The notes under the pieces: model-generated
Databases searched by the model: none
Seen by the model: only the letters and a program-made list of their open reading frames with translations
What the model was told of the DNA's origin: nothing
Translations under genes and position numbers: made by a program
Assembly: GCA_001429255.1 (NCBI GenBank)
Contig: LMJI01000001.1
Coordinates: forward strand, 2,154,310-2,218,309
Length of the DNA stretch: 64,000 nucleotides
Source: Cellulomonas sp. Root930
GTDB lineage: Bacteria > Actinomycetota > Actinomycetes > Actinomycetales > Cellulomonadaceae
Direction of reading: 5' to 3'
Part shown: in pieces, positions 15,415-24,712 of the stretch
Layout: every line of letters starts with the position of its first letter
How positions within the stretch are numbered: the stretch's first letter is position 1

Positions 15415-16062
15415 GTGACGCACGAGACGCCCCACCGCCCCACCCCGGCCACCCGCGACTCGGGTCGGCTCGTGGTCCTGGTCTCGGGCACGGGCTCCAA
15501 CCTGGCCGCCCTGCTGGCCGCCCACGACGACCCCGCCTACGGCGCACGGGTGGTCGCCGTGGTGGCGGACCGCAGCGGGATCCGGGCGCTGGACATCGCC
15601 CGCGAGGCCGGCATCCCGACCGCGGTCGTCTCGCTCAAGGACTTCGACGACCGCGCGGCCTGGGACGCGGCCGTCACCGAGACGGTGTCGGTCTTCTCGC
15701 CGGACCTCGTCGTCCTCGCCGGGTTCATGAAGCTGTTCGGCGCGACGTTCCTGGGGCGCTTCGGCGGTCGGATCCTCAACACCCACCCGGCGCTGCTGCC
15801 GTCGTTCCCGGGCGCGCACGGCGTGCGGGACGCGCTCGCGTACGGCGTCAAGGTGACCGGCTGCACGGTCATGGTGGTCGACGAGGGCGTCGACACCGGT
15901 CCGATCCTCGCGCAGGCGACGGTCACGGTGGAGCCCGACGACGACGAGGCCACGCTGCACGAGCGCATCAAGACCGTCGAGCGGGAGCTGCTGGTCGAGT
16001 GGGTGGGCCGGATCGCGCGCGAGGGCCTGCGGATCGAGGGCCGGCGCGCGATCGTCGGCTGA
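15415..16062 (+). CDS. purN: Phosphoribosylglycinamide formyltransferase 1
   Basis: A 215-residue enzyme that transfers formyl from 10-formyl-THF to GAR in purine synthesis. The N-terminal phosphate loop G-T-G-S-N, catalytic N-T-H-P-A-L-L-P-S-F-P-G-A-H and the D-E-G-V-D-T-G-P-I segment with the catalytic aspartate are present. GTG 15415 lies 6 nt after TAGGGT (15403-15408): a leaderless promoter. purH follows after a riboswitch, so purH has its own control. Confidence 0.96.
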   Translation: MTHETPHRPTPATRDSGRLVVLVSGTGSNLAALLAAHDDPAYGARVVAVVADRSGIRALDIAREAGIPTAVVSLKDFDDRAAWDAAVTETVSVFSPDLVVLAGFMKLFGATFLGRFGGRILNTHPALLPSFPGAHGVRDALAYGVKVTGCTVMVVDEGVDTGPILAQATVTVEPDDDEATLHERIKTVERELLVEWVGRIAREGLRIEGRRAIVG

Positions 16063-16082
16063 CGCTCGGCTAGACTCGGCCC

Positions 16083-16166
16083 CGGTCGTGACTGGCGCAG
16101 GTGGGTGCAACCACCGGGGAGCGGCCGCAGTGCCCCGCCACGCACCGCCCGCCTGGGTGCATGGGT
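16083..16166 (+). ncRNA. ZTP riboswitch (pfl motif) controlling purH
   Basis: The leader contains the conserved pfl-motif blocks in order: GTGACTGGCG (16088-16097), GGTGGG with the pairing CCACC, then ACCGGGGAGCG (16113-16124), a variable linker, and CCGCCTGGGT (about 16149-16158). These are the hallmarks of the ZTP/ZMP aptamer, which turns on de novo purine and folate genes when AICAR derivatives accumulate. A hairpin (16157-16166 with 16179-16187) shares the GGGTGC of the 3' block and is a plausible expression platform just before the GGGAG ribosome site. Confidence 0.93.
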
Positions 16167-16200
16167 CCGCCCTAGCCGACCCTGCACATCCGGGAGCGCC

Positions 16201-17793
16201 ATGTCCGAGAACACCTTCCAGCGGCCCGTCCGCCGAGCCCTGGTCAGCGTCTACGACAAGACCGGCCTGACCGACCTCGCCGCTGCGCTGCACGCCGCCG
16301 GCGTCGAGATCGTCTCCACCGGCTCCACCGCCGCCACCATCGCCGCCACCGGTGTGCCCGTGACCCGCGTCGAGGACCTCACCGGCTTCCCGGAGTGCCT
16401 CGACGGGCGCGTGAAGACCCTGCACCCGCGGGTGCACGCCGGTGTGCTGGCCGACACCCGGCTCCCCGCGCACCTCGCGCAGCTCGACGAGCTGGGCATC
16501 GAGCCGTTCGAGCTCGTCGTGGTCAACCTGTACCCGTTCACCGCGACGGTCGCGTCCGGTGCCGGCCCCGACGAGTGCGTCGAGCAGATCGACATCGGCG
16601 GCCCGTCGATGGTGCGCGCGGCGGCGAAGAACCACCCGAGCGTGGCCGTCGTGGTGGACCCGGCGCGGTACGACGAGGTCGTCGCGGCCGTCGGCGCCGG
16701 CGGGTTCACGCTCGCAGCGCGACGCCTGCTCGCGGCCGACGCGTTCGCCCACACCGCCGCCTACGACGCCGCGGTGGCCAGCTGGTTCGCCGCCGAGTAC
16801 GCACCCGACGAGCGGGCAGCCGACTCCGGCTTCCCGGCGTTCACGGGGACCACCTGGGTGCGCGGCGAGGTGCTGCGCTACGGCGAGAACCCGCACCAGC
16901 AGGCCGCCCTGTACCTGACGCCCGACGGTGCCGCGGGCCGCGGTCTGGCCGGTGCCGAGCAGCTGCACGGCAAGGCCATGAGCTACAACAACTACGTCGA
17001 CGCCGACGCCGCGTGGCGGGCCGCGCACGACCACGCCGACCCCGCGGTCGCCATCATCAAGCACGCCAACCCGTGCGGCATCGCGGTGGGCACCGACGTG
17101 GCCGACGCCCACGCGAAGGCCCACGCGTGCGACCCCGTCTCGGCGTTCGGCGGCGTGATCGCCACCAACCGCACCCTGACCGCCGCCGCGGCCGAGCAGA
17201 TCGCGCCGGTGTTCACCGAGGTCGTCGTCGCCCCCGCGTTCGAGCCCGGTGCCCTCGAGATCCTCAGCCGCAAGAAGAACATCCGCCTGCTCCAGGTGAC
17301 GCCCGTGGACGGTGTGCGCACCGAGCGTCGAGCGATCAGCGGCGGCCTGCTCGTCCAGGAGCTCGACCAGGTGGACGCCCCCGGCGACGACCCGACCGCG
17401 TGGACGCTCGCGGCGGGCACACCGGCCGACGCCGCGACGCTCGCCGACCTGGCGTTCGCGTGGCGGGCGGTGCGCGCGGTGAAGTCGAACGCGATCCTGC
17501 TCGCCGACGCCGGTGCGTCCGTGGGCGTCGGGATGGGCCAGGTCAACCGCGTGGACTCGTGCCGGCTGGCCGTCGAGCGGGCCAACGCCGGGGACGCCGA
17601 GCGGGCGCGCGGGGCAGTCGCAGCCTCGGACGCGTTCTTCCCGTTCGCCGACGGCGCGCAGGTGCTCATCGACGCGGGCGTGCGCGCCATCGTGCAGCCG
17701 GGCGGCTCGGTCCGTGACGAGGAGGTCGTCGCGGCCGCGCAGGCCGCCGGGGTGACGCTCTACCTCACCGGCACGCGCCACTTCGCGCACTGA
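16201..17793 (+). CDS. purH: Bifunctional AICAR transformylase/IMP cyclohydrolase
   Basis: A 530-residue bifunctional enzyme for the last two steps of IMP synthesis. The N-terminal MGS-like cyclohydrolase domain (to about residue 150) has [10 protein letters not shown]; the AICAR transformylase domain has [11 protein letters not shown] and the catalytic Lys287-His288 pair (I-I-K-H-A-N-P-C-G). GGGAG Shine-Dalgarno before ATG 16201. Regulated by the ZTP riboswitch in its leader, whose ligand derives from the enzyme's own substrate AICAR. Confidence 0.97.
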   Translation: MSENTFQRPVRRALVSVYDKTGLTDLAAALHAAGVEIVSTGSTAATIAATGVPVTRVEDLTGFPECLDGRVKTLHPRVHAGVLADTRLPAHLAQLDELGIEPFELVVVNLYPFTATVASGAGPDECVEQIDIGGPSMVRAAAKNHPSVAVVVDPARYDEVVAAVGAGGFTLAARRLLAADAFAHTAAYDAAVASWFAAEYAPDERAADSGFPAFTGTTWVRGEVLRYGENPHQQAALYLTPDGAAGRGLAGAEQLHGKAMSYNNYVDADAAWRAAHDHADPAVAIIKHANPCGIAVGTDVADAHAKAHACDPVSAFGGVIATNRTLTAAAAEQIAPVFTEVVVAPAFEPGALEILSRKKNIRLLQVTPVDGVRTERRAISGGLLVQELDQVDAPGDDPTAWTLAAGTPADAATLADLAFAWRAVRAVKSNAILLADAGASVGVGMGQVNRVDSCRLAVERANAGDAERARGAVAASDAFFPFADGAQVLIDAGVRAIVQPGGSVRDEEVVAAAQAAGVTLYLTGTRHFAH

Positions 17794-17808
17794 GCCGGCG
17801 CTCGGTCC

Positions 17809-19068
17809 TCAGGCGAGCGCGGCCTCGCGCAGGGGCCGCCCCGGGTCGCGCGCCAGCGTGCGGTCGAGCCGGGGCAGCCCCGCGCCGGTGAACAGCCGGC
17901 GCGCGGCGCCCACGTCGCGGGGGCGGTCCACGGTGAGGATCGCGCCCACCTCGTCGGAGCCGCGCCGGTACCAGAGCGCCGCCCACCCCGCGCCGGCCGG
18001 GTCGCCGCGGAGCACCACCTCGTCCTGCGTGCGGGGATGCCCGAACAGGGCCAGCTCGTGCCCCAGCTGGGTGGAGAAGACGTAGGGCGCGACGTCGGCC
18101 GGGGTGTCGCCGGGCGTGCCCAGCAGGTCGGCGACGAGCCCGGCGGGCCCGCGGAGCGCACCGTCCCAGTGGCCGCCGGGGATCCAACCGTGCCGGGGGG
18201 ACCGGCGGAGCGCGACGTCGCCCACGGCCCGGACCGTGCGGGGGGCGCCGATCACCGCGTGGTGCTCGTCGACCCGCAGCGAGCCGTCGTCCTCGCGGGG
18301 GAGGGCGCCGGCGAGCCAGTCGGTGGTGGGGCGCGCGCCGACCGCCGCGAGGACGACGTCCGCCTCGATCAGCTTGCCGTCGGCCAGGCTCACGCCGTTG
18401 GCACCCACCTCGACCACGTGCTCGCCCGTCAGCAGCCGGACACCGGCCGAGGCGTACCAGGAGGTGGTCAGCTCGCCGACGACCTGCCCGAGCGCCGCGG
18501 CGAGCGGCGCCCCCGTCGCCTCGACCACGACCACCTCGACGCCCGCGGCGGCGGCCACCCCTGCCACCTCGGCGCCGATCCAGCCCGCGCCGATCACGAC
18601 GAGTCGGGTCCCCGGCTGCAGGGCCGTGCGGAGGCGGTCGGCGTCCGCGGCGGTGTGCAACGTCAGTGCGGCCTCCCACCCGGGCGGGCGGACGGCGTGC
18701 GCGCCGGTGGCGACGACCAGCGCGTCGGCCGACATCGGGCCGTCGTCGGTCAGCACCTCGGGGCGCACCCCGGAGAGCGACAGCGCGCGTGCCGGGGTGC
18801 TCAGGTGGACCTCGTCCGCGAGGGCGAGCAGGTCCACGCCGATCTCGTCGGTGAGCCAGGTGGGCGCGGTGCGGTCGAGGAGGTGCTTGGACAGCGGCGG
18901 CCGGTCGTACGGGGCGATGCCCTCGGTGCCGAGCACGACGACCCGCCCGTCGAACCCCCGCTCACGCAGCGCGGCGACCGTCTGGGTGGCCGCGAGTCCC
19001 GCGCCGACGACCAGCACGTCACGCGGTCGGGAGGGGTCGAGGGGCTCGTCGTCGGTCCGGGCGCTCAC
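17809..19068 (-). CDS. FAD/NAD(P)-dependent ferredoxin/rubredoxin reductase-type oxidoreductase
   Basis: A 419-residue flavoprotein disulfide-reductase-like enzyme. FAD loop V-V-G-A-G-L-A-A near 20-27, P-Y-D-R-P-P-L-S-K (typical of ferredoxin reductases of dioxygenase/P450 systems), an NAD loop V-I-G-A-G-W-I-G near 154-161, and a C-terminal reductase domain. No redox cysteine pair, so not a lipoamide or thioredoxin reductase. TACCGT lies 6 nt before the GTG (leaderless). No ferredoxin or P450 lies nearby, so the partner is unknown. Convergent with purH, 15 bp apart. Confidence 0.85.
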   Translation of the reverse strand: MSARTDDEPLDPSRPRDVLVVGAGLAATQTVAALRERGFDGRVVVLGTEGIAPYDRPPLSKHLLDRTAPTWLTDEIGVDLLALADEVHLSTPARALSLSGVRPEVLTDDGPMSADALVVATGAHAVRPPGWEAALTLHTAADADRLRTALQPGTRLVVIGAGWIGAEVAGVAAAAGVEVVVVEATGAPLAAALGQVVGELTTSWYASAGVRLLTGEHVVEVGANGVSLADGKLIEADVVLAAVGARPTTDWLAGALPREDDGSLRVDEHHAVIGAPRTVRAVGDVALRRSPRHGWIPGGHWDGALRGPAGLVADLLGTPGDTPADVAPYVFSTQLGHELALFGHPRTQDEVVLRGDPAGAGWAALWYRRGSDEVGAILTVDRPRDVGAARRLFTGAGLPRLDRTLARDPGRPLREAALA

Positions 19069-19106
19069 CTCGCAACGGTAGTCTCCCGTCGGGAGGCACG
19101 AGCGAG

Positions 19107-19550
19107 ATGGTGAAGGAGCGCATGAGCGGGGGAGCCGGGGTGCATCGCGCGGCTCCCGCTCACCCCGGCGCCGGTGTGCCGGAGCGCGTGGAGAAGGCCG
19201 TGCAGGACCCGCGACCCGTCGACCCGCCGTCCACCGGGCCGATCCCCGTCGAAGAGGCTCCGCTCGACCCTCGCGCCATCGCGCGCGCGTCGCTCGACGC
19301 CGCCCGGAACGTGTCGTTGTGGTGGACCAGCTGCGGCATCGTCGTCGCGACCGTGGTGGCCCTCGCGGTCGGCACCCGGGCGGGCGCGTTCGTGCTCGCC
19401 GGGGTCGCGCTCGTGGGCGCGGTCGTGCGGGCCGTGCTGCCCTCACCGGGTCCTGTGGCCCTCACGGTGCGGGCCAAGGCGATCGACGTCGCCGTGCTCG
19501 CCCTGTTCGGCGTGGGCGTCGCGCTGCTCGCGCAGCTCCTCCCGCGCTGA
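19107..19550 (+). CDS. DUF3017 membrane protein
   Basis: A 147-residue protein: a disordered, proline-rich N-terminal half, an A-R-A-S-L-D-A-A-R-N-V-S-L-W-W segment and three C-terminal transmembrane segments, the DUF3017 pattern often found near folD/mdh in actinobacteria. Function unknown. Two ATGs compete: 19107 with GGGAGG 10 nt upstream and 19122 with AAGGAG only 3 nt upstream; I keep 19107. Its TAGTCT promoter hexamer overlaps the opposing TACCGT of the reductase. Confidence 0.75.
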   Translation: MVKERMSGGAGVHRAAPAHPGAGVPERVEKAVQDPRPVDPPSTGPIPVEEAPLDPRAIARASLDAARNVSLWWTSCGIVVATVVALAVGTRAGAFVLAGVALVGAVVRAVLPSPGPVALTVRAKAIDVAVLALFGVGVALLAQLLPR

Positions 19551-19567
19551 ACCCGGCCGGGACGCAG

Positions 19568-19600
19568 GGACGCCCGGCACCACGAGGGCACCGGGCGTCC
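19568..19600. terminator. Bidirectional hairpin terminator
   Basis: Perfect 10-bp stem GGACGCCCGG / CCGGGCGTCC with a 13-nt loop, midway between the convergent stops of the DUF3017 gene (19550) and the aquaporin (19619). Confidence 0.75.
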
Positions 19601-19618
19601 GGGTCGTGCGGGTCGGGC

Positions 19619-20653
19619 TCAGCGCTCCGAGACCACCAGGACGTCGTCCGTGGTGACGTACGCGTCGTCCTCCTCGAGCAGGTTGTCCTCGACCGGCTCC
19701 GCGGCGAACGCGCGGTAGATCAGGCCGGCCAGCGCGGCACCGACCAGCGGGGCCACCCAGAACAGCCAGAGCTGGCCGAGTGCCCAGCTCTCGGAGAAGA
19801 TCGCCGCGGCCGTCGAGCGGGCCGGGTTGAGCGAGCCGTTGGTCACGGGCGTCGCGACCAGGAGCAGGACGGCGAGCGCGAGACCGATCGCGAACGGGGC
19901 CTGCACGTTCGCGGACCGACGGTCGGTGGCGCCGAGGATGATGCCGACGAACACGGCGGTGAGGACGATCTCGACGAGCAGGCCGATGACCAGCGAGAAC
20001 TCGACCTGCCCGGACGACGCGGTGGCCAGGGGCGAGTGCTCGCCGAAGCCGTTGGCGACGTTGGTGAAGAACGTCTTCGCCGTGGCCTCGGTGTCCTGTG
20101 TGATGAGGCTGGGCAGCGTCGACGGGATCGTGATGAACAGGATCGCGGCCGCGAGGATGCCACCGACCAGCTGGGCGAGCCAGTAGGGCAGGACGTCCTT
20201 CCACGGCGTGCGGCCGCCGATCGCGGCACCGAGCGTCACGGCCGGGTTGAAGTGGCCGCCGGAGACGTGACCGACCGCGATGATCGCGGCGAGCACCGCG
20301 ATGCCGAAGCCGAGCGCCACGGCGAGCCCGTCGACCTGGCTCAGCCCGGTGTAGAGGGCGATGCCGAGACCCACGAGCACGAGCGCGAAGGTGCCGAACG
20401 CCTCGGCGCCGAGGCGCGCGACCAGGGTCGGACCGGTGACGACGACGGTGCCGGCGGGAACGACGTACGCGTCGAGCTCCTCGACGACGACGTCCTCGTC
20501 CGTCTCCTCCGGCGCGACCGTCGTCTGCTCGGCGACCTCCTCGGCCGCGGCGGCTGCGGTCGTCTCCTCGGGCGCGGGGGCGGGAGCGCCCTCGGCCGTG
20601 GTCGTGTCGGGCTCCGGGGAGGCGGCGGCCTTGTCGGGGTTGTCCTGTGACAT
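19619..20653 (-). CDS. Aquaporin (MIP family) with long acidic N-terminal extension
   Basis: A 344-residue channel, about 100 residues longer than E. coli AqpZ. Residues 1-75 are a low-complexity Ala/Pro/Glu/Thr segment with net negative charge, followed by six transmembrane segments. The two pore motifs N-P-A are at 136-138 (G-G-H-F-N-P-A-V-T) and 276-278 (S-L-N-P-A-R-S), as in AqpZ-type water channels. A C-terminal acidic tail follows the last helix. ATG 20653 has an AGGA Shine-Dalgarno. The extensions may be regulatory or wall-proximal; their role is unknown. Confidence 0.9.
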   Translation of the reverse strand: MSQDNPDKAAASPEPDTTTAEGAPAPAPEETTAAAAAEEVAEQTTVAPEETDEDVVVEELDAYVVPAGTVVVTGPTLVARLGAEAFGTFALVLVGLGIALYTGLSQVDGLAVALGFGIAVLAAIIAVGHVSGGHFNPAVTLGAAIGGRTPWKDVLPYWLAQLVGGILAAAILFITIPSTLPSLITQDTEATAKTFFTNVANGFGEHSPLATASSGQVEFSLVIGLLVEIVLTAVFVGIILGATDRRSANVQAPFAIGLALAVLLLVATPVTNGSLNPARSTAAAIFSESWALGQLWLFWVAPLVGAALAGLIYRAFAAEPVEDNLLEEDDAYVTTDDVLVVSER

Positions 20654-20826
20654 GTCGATCCTGTCGTGAGTAACCGTCGGTGGAAGAGCTGGTGCGCGGG
20701 GAGACTGCCACGCCCGGCTGTGCGGCCGTGGCGACGCGGTGCTCGGCGTCGTTCCCCTGTCGGGGGCCAGCATGCCAGTCCTACGCAGTCCGGTCACGAC
20801 AAACGACCGGAGGGCGACCCACGCGG

Positions 20827-20846
20827 ATCTCTCGACGTCGAGTAAT
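20827..20846. promoter_or_regulatory. TCA-gene palindrome upstream of icd
   Basis: Imperfect palindrome with left arm ATCTCTCGA and right arm TCGAGTAAT around CG. It matches the sucC site (11231-11250) at 15 of 20 positions. A TAATCT hexamer (20843-20848), a good -10, overlaps its right end, so a bound protein would occlude RNA polymerase. Confidence 0.6.
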
Positions 20847-20922
20847 CTTGTCCGCGGACCCGCGCCGGCAGACGCTCCATCGTGCCGTGCCCCCACCCGT
20901 CCCCAGCACAGGAGATTCCCGC

Positions 20923-22140
20923 ATGGCGAAGATCAAGGTTGTCGGCCCGGTCGTCGAGCTCGACGGCGACGAGATGACGCGCATCATCTGGCAGTTCATC
21001 AAGGACCGCCTGATCCACCCGTACCTCGACATCGACCTGCGCTACTACGACCTGTCGATCCAGAACCGTGACGCCACCGACGACCAGGTGACCGTGGACG
21101 CGGCGAACGCCATCAAGGAGCACGGCGTCGGCGTCAAGTGCGCCACGATCACGCCCGACGAGGCCCGCGTCGAGGAGTTCGGCCTGAAGAAGATGTGGGT
21201 GTCGCCCAACGGCACCATCCGCAACATCCTCGGCGGCGTCGTCTTCCGCGAGCCGATCATCATCAGCAACATCCCGCGCCTGGTGCCGGGCTGGAACAAG
21301 CCGATCATCATCGGCCGTCACGCGTTCGGCGACCAGTACCGCGCGACCAACTTCAAGGTCCCCGGCGCCGGCACGCTGACCATGACGTTCACGCCCGCCG
21401 ACGGCTCCGAGCCGATCCACCAGCAGGTCGTCACGTACCCCGACGGCGGCGGCGTGGCCATGGGCATGTACAACTTCAACGACTCGATCCGGGACTTCGC
21501 GCGCGCCTCGTTCGCCTACGGCCTGCAGCGCGGCTACCCGGTGTACCTGTCGACGAAGAACACGATCCTCAAGGCCTACGACGGCACGTTCAAGGACATC
21601 TTCCAGGAGGTGTTCGACGCCGAGTACGCGGCGGACTTCGCGGCCGCGGGCCTGACGTACGAGCACCGCCTCATCGACGACATGGTCGCCGCGGCCATGA
21701 AGTGGGAGGGCGGCTACGTCTGGGCCTGCAAGAACTACGACGGCGACGTGCAGTCCGACACGGTCGCGCAGGGCTTCGGCTCGCTCGGCCTGATGACGTC
21801 TGTGCTCATGACGCCGGACGGCAAGACCGTCGAGGCCGAGGCCGCCCACGGCACCGTGACGCGCCACTACCGCCAGCACCAGGCCGGCAAGCCGACGTCG
21901 ACCAACCCGATCGCGTCGATCTACGCCTGGACCGGTGGCCTGAAGCACCGCGGCACGCTGGACAGCACCCCCGAGGTCACGCAGTTCGCGGAGACGCTCG
22001 AGCAGGTCGTGGTCGAGACCGTCGAGTCGGGCGCGATGACCAAGGACCTCGCGTCGCTGGTCGGCCCGGACCAGGCGTGGCAGACCACGGAGGAGTTCCT
22101 CGCGACGCTCGACGCCAACCTGGCGGCCAAGCTCGCCTGA
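20923..22140 (+). CDS. icd: NADP-dependent isocitrate dehydrogenase
   Basis: A 405-residue enzyme of the homodimeric type-II (eukaryote-like) IDH clade that oxidatively decarboxylates isocitrate to 2-oxoglutarate. It shows [13 protein letters not shown] near the N-terminus, the substrate motif [12 protein letters not shown] and [12 protein letters not shown]. An AGGAG Shine-Dalgarno precedes ATG 20923. Followed by a hairpin and then mdh; shares an upstream palindrome with sucC. Confidence 0.97.
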   Translation: MAKIKVVGPVVELDGDEMTRIIWQFIKDRLIHPYLDIDLRYYDLSIQNRDATDDQVTVDAANAIKEHGVGVKCATITPDEARVEEFGLKKMWVSPNGTIRNILGGVVFREPIIISNIPRLVPGWNKPIIIGRHAFGDQYRATNFKVPGAGTLTMTFTPADGSEPIHQQVVTYPDGGGVAMGMYNFNDSIRDFARASFAYGLQRGYPVYLSTKNTILKAYDGTFKDIFQEVFDAEYAADFAAAGLTYEHRLIDDMVAAAMKWEGGYVWACKNYDGDVQSDTVAQGFGSLGLMTSVLMTPDGKTVEAEAAHGTVTRHYRQHQAGKPTSTNPIASIYAWTGGLKHRGTLDSTPEVTQFAETLEQVVVETVESGAMTKDLASLVGPDQAWQTTEEFLATLDANLAAKLA

Positions 22141-23232
<1,092 letters not shown>

Positions 23233-23234
23233 CC

Positions 23235-23663
23235 GTGTGGGCCGAGGAGGTCGCGGTCGCGCGTCCGGGCACGGGCATCGGGGCGTTCCTCGGCTGGGTG
23301 CTGCTGGGTGCCGGGATCGGGGTCGGTTTCGGACTCGGCCGCGAGGTCGGGAGGGTCGGCCTGTTCGGGGCGCTGGGCCTCCTGCTGGTGGTCGGTGTGC
23401 TCGTCGTGCGGCAGGGGCCGCGACCCGCCCAGCTCGGGATCGTCACCGGGCTCGGGGCGCTGCCCCTGGCGATCGGGTGGCTCAACCGGTTCGGCCCCGG
23501 TGAGTTCTGCACCGGTGGCGTGACCGGGGCGTCGGACTGCATCGCGCAGGCGAACCCGTGGCCGTTCGTCCTGGTCGGCGTGGTCGTTGCCGTGGTCGGC
23601 GTGGCGCTGTTCGCGCGTGCCCGGCGGGCACCGGGACGGCTCGTCGCGCCGCCCCGAGCCTGA
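23235..23663 (+). CDS. Small four-helix membrane protein of unknown function
   Basis: A 142-residue hydrophobic protein with four predicted transmembrane segments and two cysteines in the extracytoplasmic loop (G-E-F-C-T-G-G, A-S-D-C-I-A), which could form a disulfide. GTG start 2 bp after the mdh stop, so probably translationally linked. No family recognised. Confidence 0.7.
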   Translation: MWAEEVAVARPGTGIGAFLGWVLLGAGIGVGFGLGREVGRVGLFGALGLLLVVGVLVVRQGPRPAQLGIVTGLGALPLAIGWLNRFGPGEFCTGGVTGASDCIAQANPWPFVLVGVVVAVVGVALFARARRAPGRLVAPPRA

Positions 23664-23664
23664 C

Positions 23665-23928
23665 GTGCGGGTCGCCATCCGGGTCCGGCCGGGAGCCTCC
23701 CGGACAGCCGTCGGCGGTACCCACGCGGACCGGCTGGTGGTCGCCGTGAGCGCCCGGGCGGTCGACGGAGCCGCGACCCAGGCCGCGCTCGAGGCCCTCG
23801 CGAAGGCGCTCGGCGTGCGCCCGCGGCAGGTCCGGCTGGTCTCGGGGGCGACGAGCCGCGACAAGCTGGTGGAGGTGGACGCCGACGAGACGGAGATCGC
23901 CGGGCGGCTGGCGGAGCTCCGCGGCTAG
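23665..23928 (+). CDS. DUF167/YggU-family protein
   Basis: An 87-residue protein with the YggU/DUF167 signature: V-R-V-x-P-G-A-S-R-T near the N-terminus, [11 protein letters not shown] in the helix, and V-S-G-A-T-S-R-D-K near the end. Function unknown. GTG start one base after the previous stop. Its stop lies in CTAG, which also provides the stop of the convergent hydrolase. Confidence 0.85.
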   Translation: MRVAIRVRPGASRTAVGGTHADRLVVAVSARAVDGAATQAALEALAKALGVRPRQVRLVSGATSRDKLVEVDADETEIAGRLAELRG

Positions 23929-24554
23929 AGCACGGACCGGATGGCCTCGACCAGCGCCGCCGGGTTGTCGTGCTGGACGAAGTGCCCCGTCGCCGGCAGC
24001 ACCCTGACCTCGACGCCGAGCCGGTCGTGCAGCACCCACGCCGCCCGGTGCCGCGCGGGCGGGGAGAGCTCACCGACGGTGACGAGGACGCGACCCTGCC
24101 CGGGGCTCGGCGCGGAGGGCTCGAACCGCCGGAACATCGCGAGGTCCCGGCCGACGGCTCCCGGATCGGTCGGCGCCATCGCCGGGTCCCAGGAGCGTCC
24201 GTAGAGCGCTGCACCGAACCCGGGCACACCGTCGGCCGCATAGCCGGCCACGACGTGGTCCAGCAGGCCCGGGACCAGGGAGCCGGCCGCCGGCTCGTGC
24301 AGGACCGCGGCCACGAGCACCCGGTCGGACGCCGCGAGCGCGAGCCCGAGGGTGGCGCCCCCGCTCACCCCGACGACGATCGCGCCCGCGGCGTCGTCGG
24401 CCAGGGCGGCGAGCTCGACGGCGAGGTCGCCGCTGCTCGCACGGTCGGGGGCGACGACGTCGAGATCGTCCGCGCGCAGGAGCTCGGCCACCGGGTCCCA
24501 GACCCGTGCCGTCGTCGCTGCGCCGTGCACGAGGAGCACGCGGGTCCGGGGCAT
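23925..24554 (-). CDS. Alpha/beta hydrolase
   Basis: A 209-residue serine hydrolase fold. L-L-V-H-G-A-A begins the oxyanion region, G-V-S-G-G-A-T is the nucleophile elbow, and A-T-G-H-F-V supplies the catalytic histidine. Substrate unknown. TACGCT lies exactly 6 nt before ATG 24554, so the transcript is probably leaderless. Divergent from the ABC importer operon. Confidence 0.83.
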   Translation of the reverse strand: MPRTRVLLVHGAATTARVWDPVAELLRADDLDVVAPDRASSGDLAVELAALADDAAGAIVVGVSGGATLGLALAASDRVLVAAVLHEPAAGSLVPGLLDHVVAGYAADGVPGFGAALYGRSWDPAMAPTDPGAVGRDLAMFRRFEPSAPSPGQGRVLVTVGELSPPARHRAAWVLHDRLGVEVRVLPATGHFVQHDNPAALVEAIRSVL

Positions 24555-24655
24555 GGCGTGAGCGTAGGTGGAGGGTCGAGGACCCGTGCCCTGCGGACAC
24601 GCAAGCGTTACGTGTGCCGCGAATGTCCGAAACATCGCACTTCTAGTCTCCCCGC

Positions 24656-24712
24656 ATGGATACACGAGCGGATACCGCTGTGGATACTGCTGCTCGGCCG
24701 CGCCGACCATGA
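24656..24712 (+). CDS. Leaderless 18-codon mini-ORF coupled to the BMP-transporter ATPase
   Basis: ATG 24656 opens an 18-residue frame whose TGA overlaps the ATPase ATG as ATGA. TAGTCT (24644-24649) lies exactly 6 nt before the ATG, and neither this ATG nor the ATPase ATG has a Shine-Dalgarno. The peptide repeats Asp-Thr every four codons (D-T-R-A, D-T-A-V, D-T-A-A) because GGATAC recurs every 12 bp. It may be a coupling or regulatory leader peptide; the alternative is that the repeats are protein-binding sites and the frame is incidental. Confidence 0.55.
   Translation: MDTRADTAVDTAARPRRP
24658..24687. repeat. Three GGATAC repeats at 12-bp spacing
   Basis: GGATAC occurs at 24658, 24670 and 24682, exactly 12 bp apart, just downstream of the presumed transcription start of the importer operon. 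They code Asp-Thr in the mini-ORF. The same hexamer occurs in inverted arrangement at 30764-30797. Possible regulator sites. Confidence 0.6.

Noticed and set aside
14824..17790. An open frame of nearly 1000 codons opposite purN and purH
   Set aside because: Only its last 171 codons look like a real protein (Pro-rich tail plus transmembrane helices, GTG at 15339). The rest is antisense to two well-identified purine genes.
24658..24687. GGATAC triple repeat as replication iterons or a CRISPR remnant
   Set aside because: Only three 6-bp units, 12 bp apart, with no Rep gene, AT-rich region or spacer structure; a promoter-proximal role or coding repeat is simpler.
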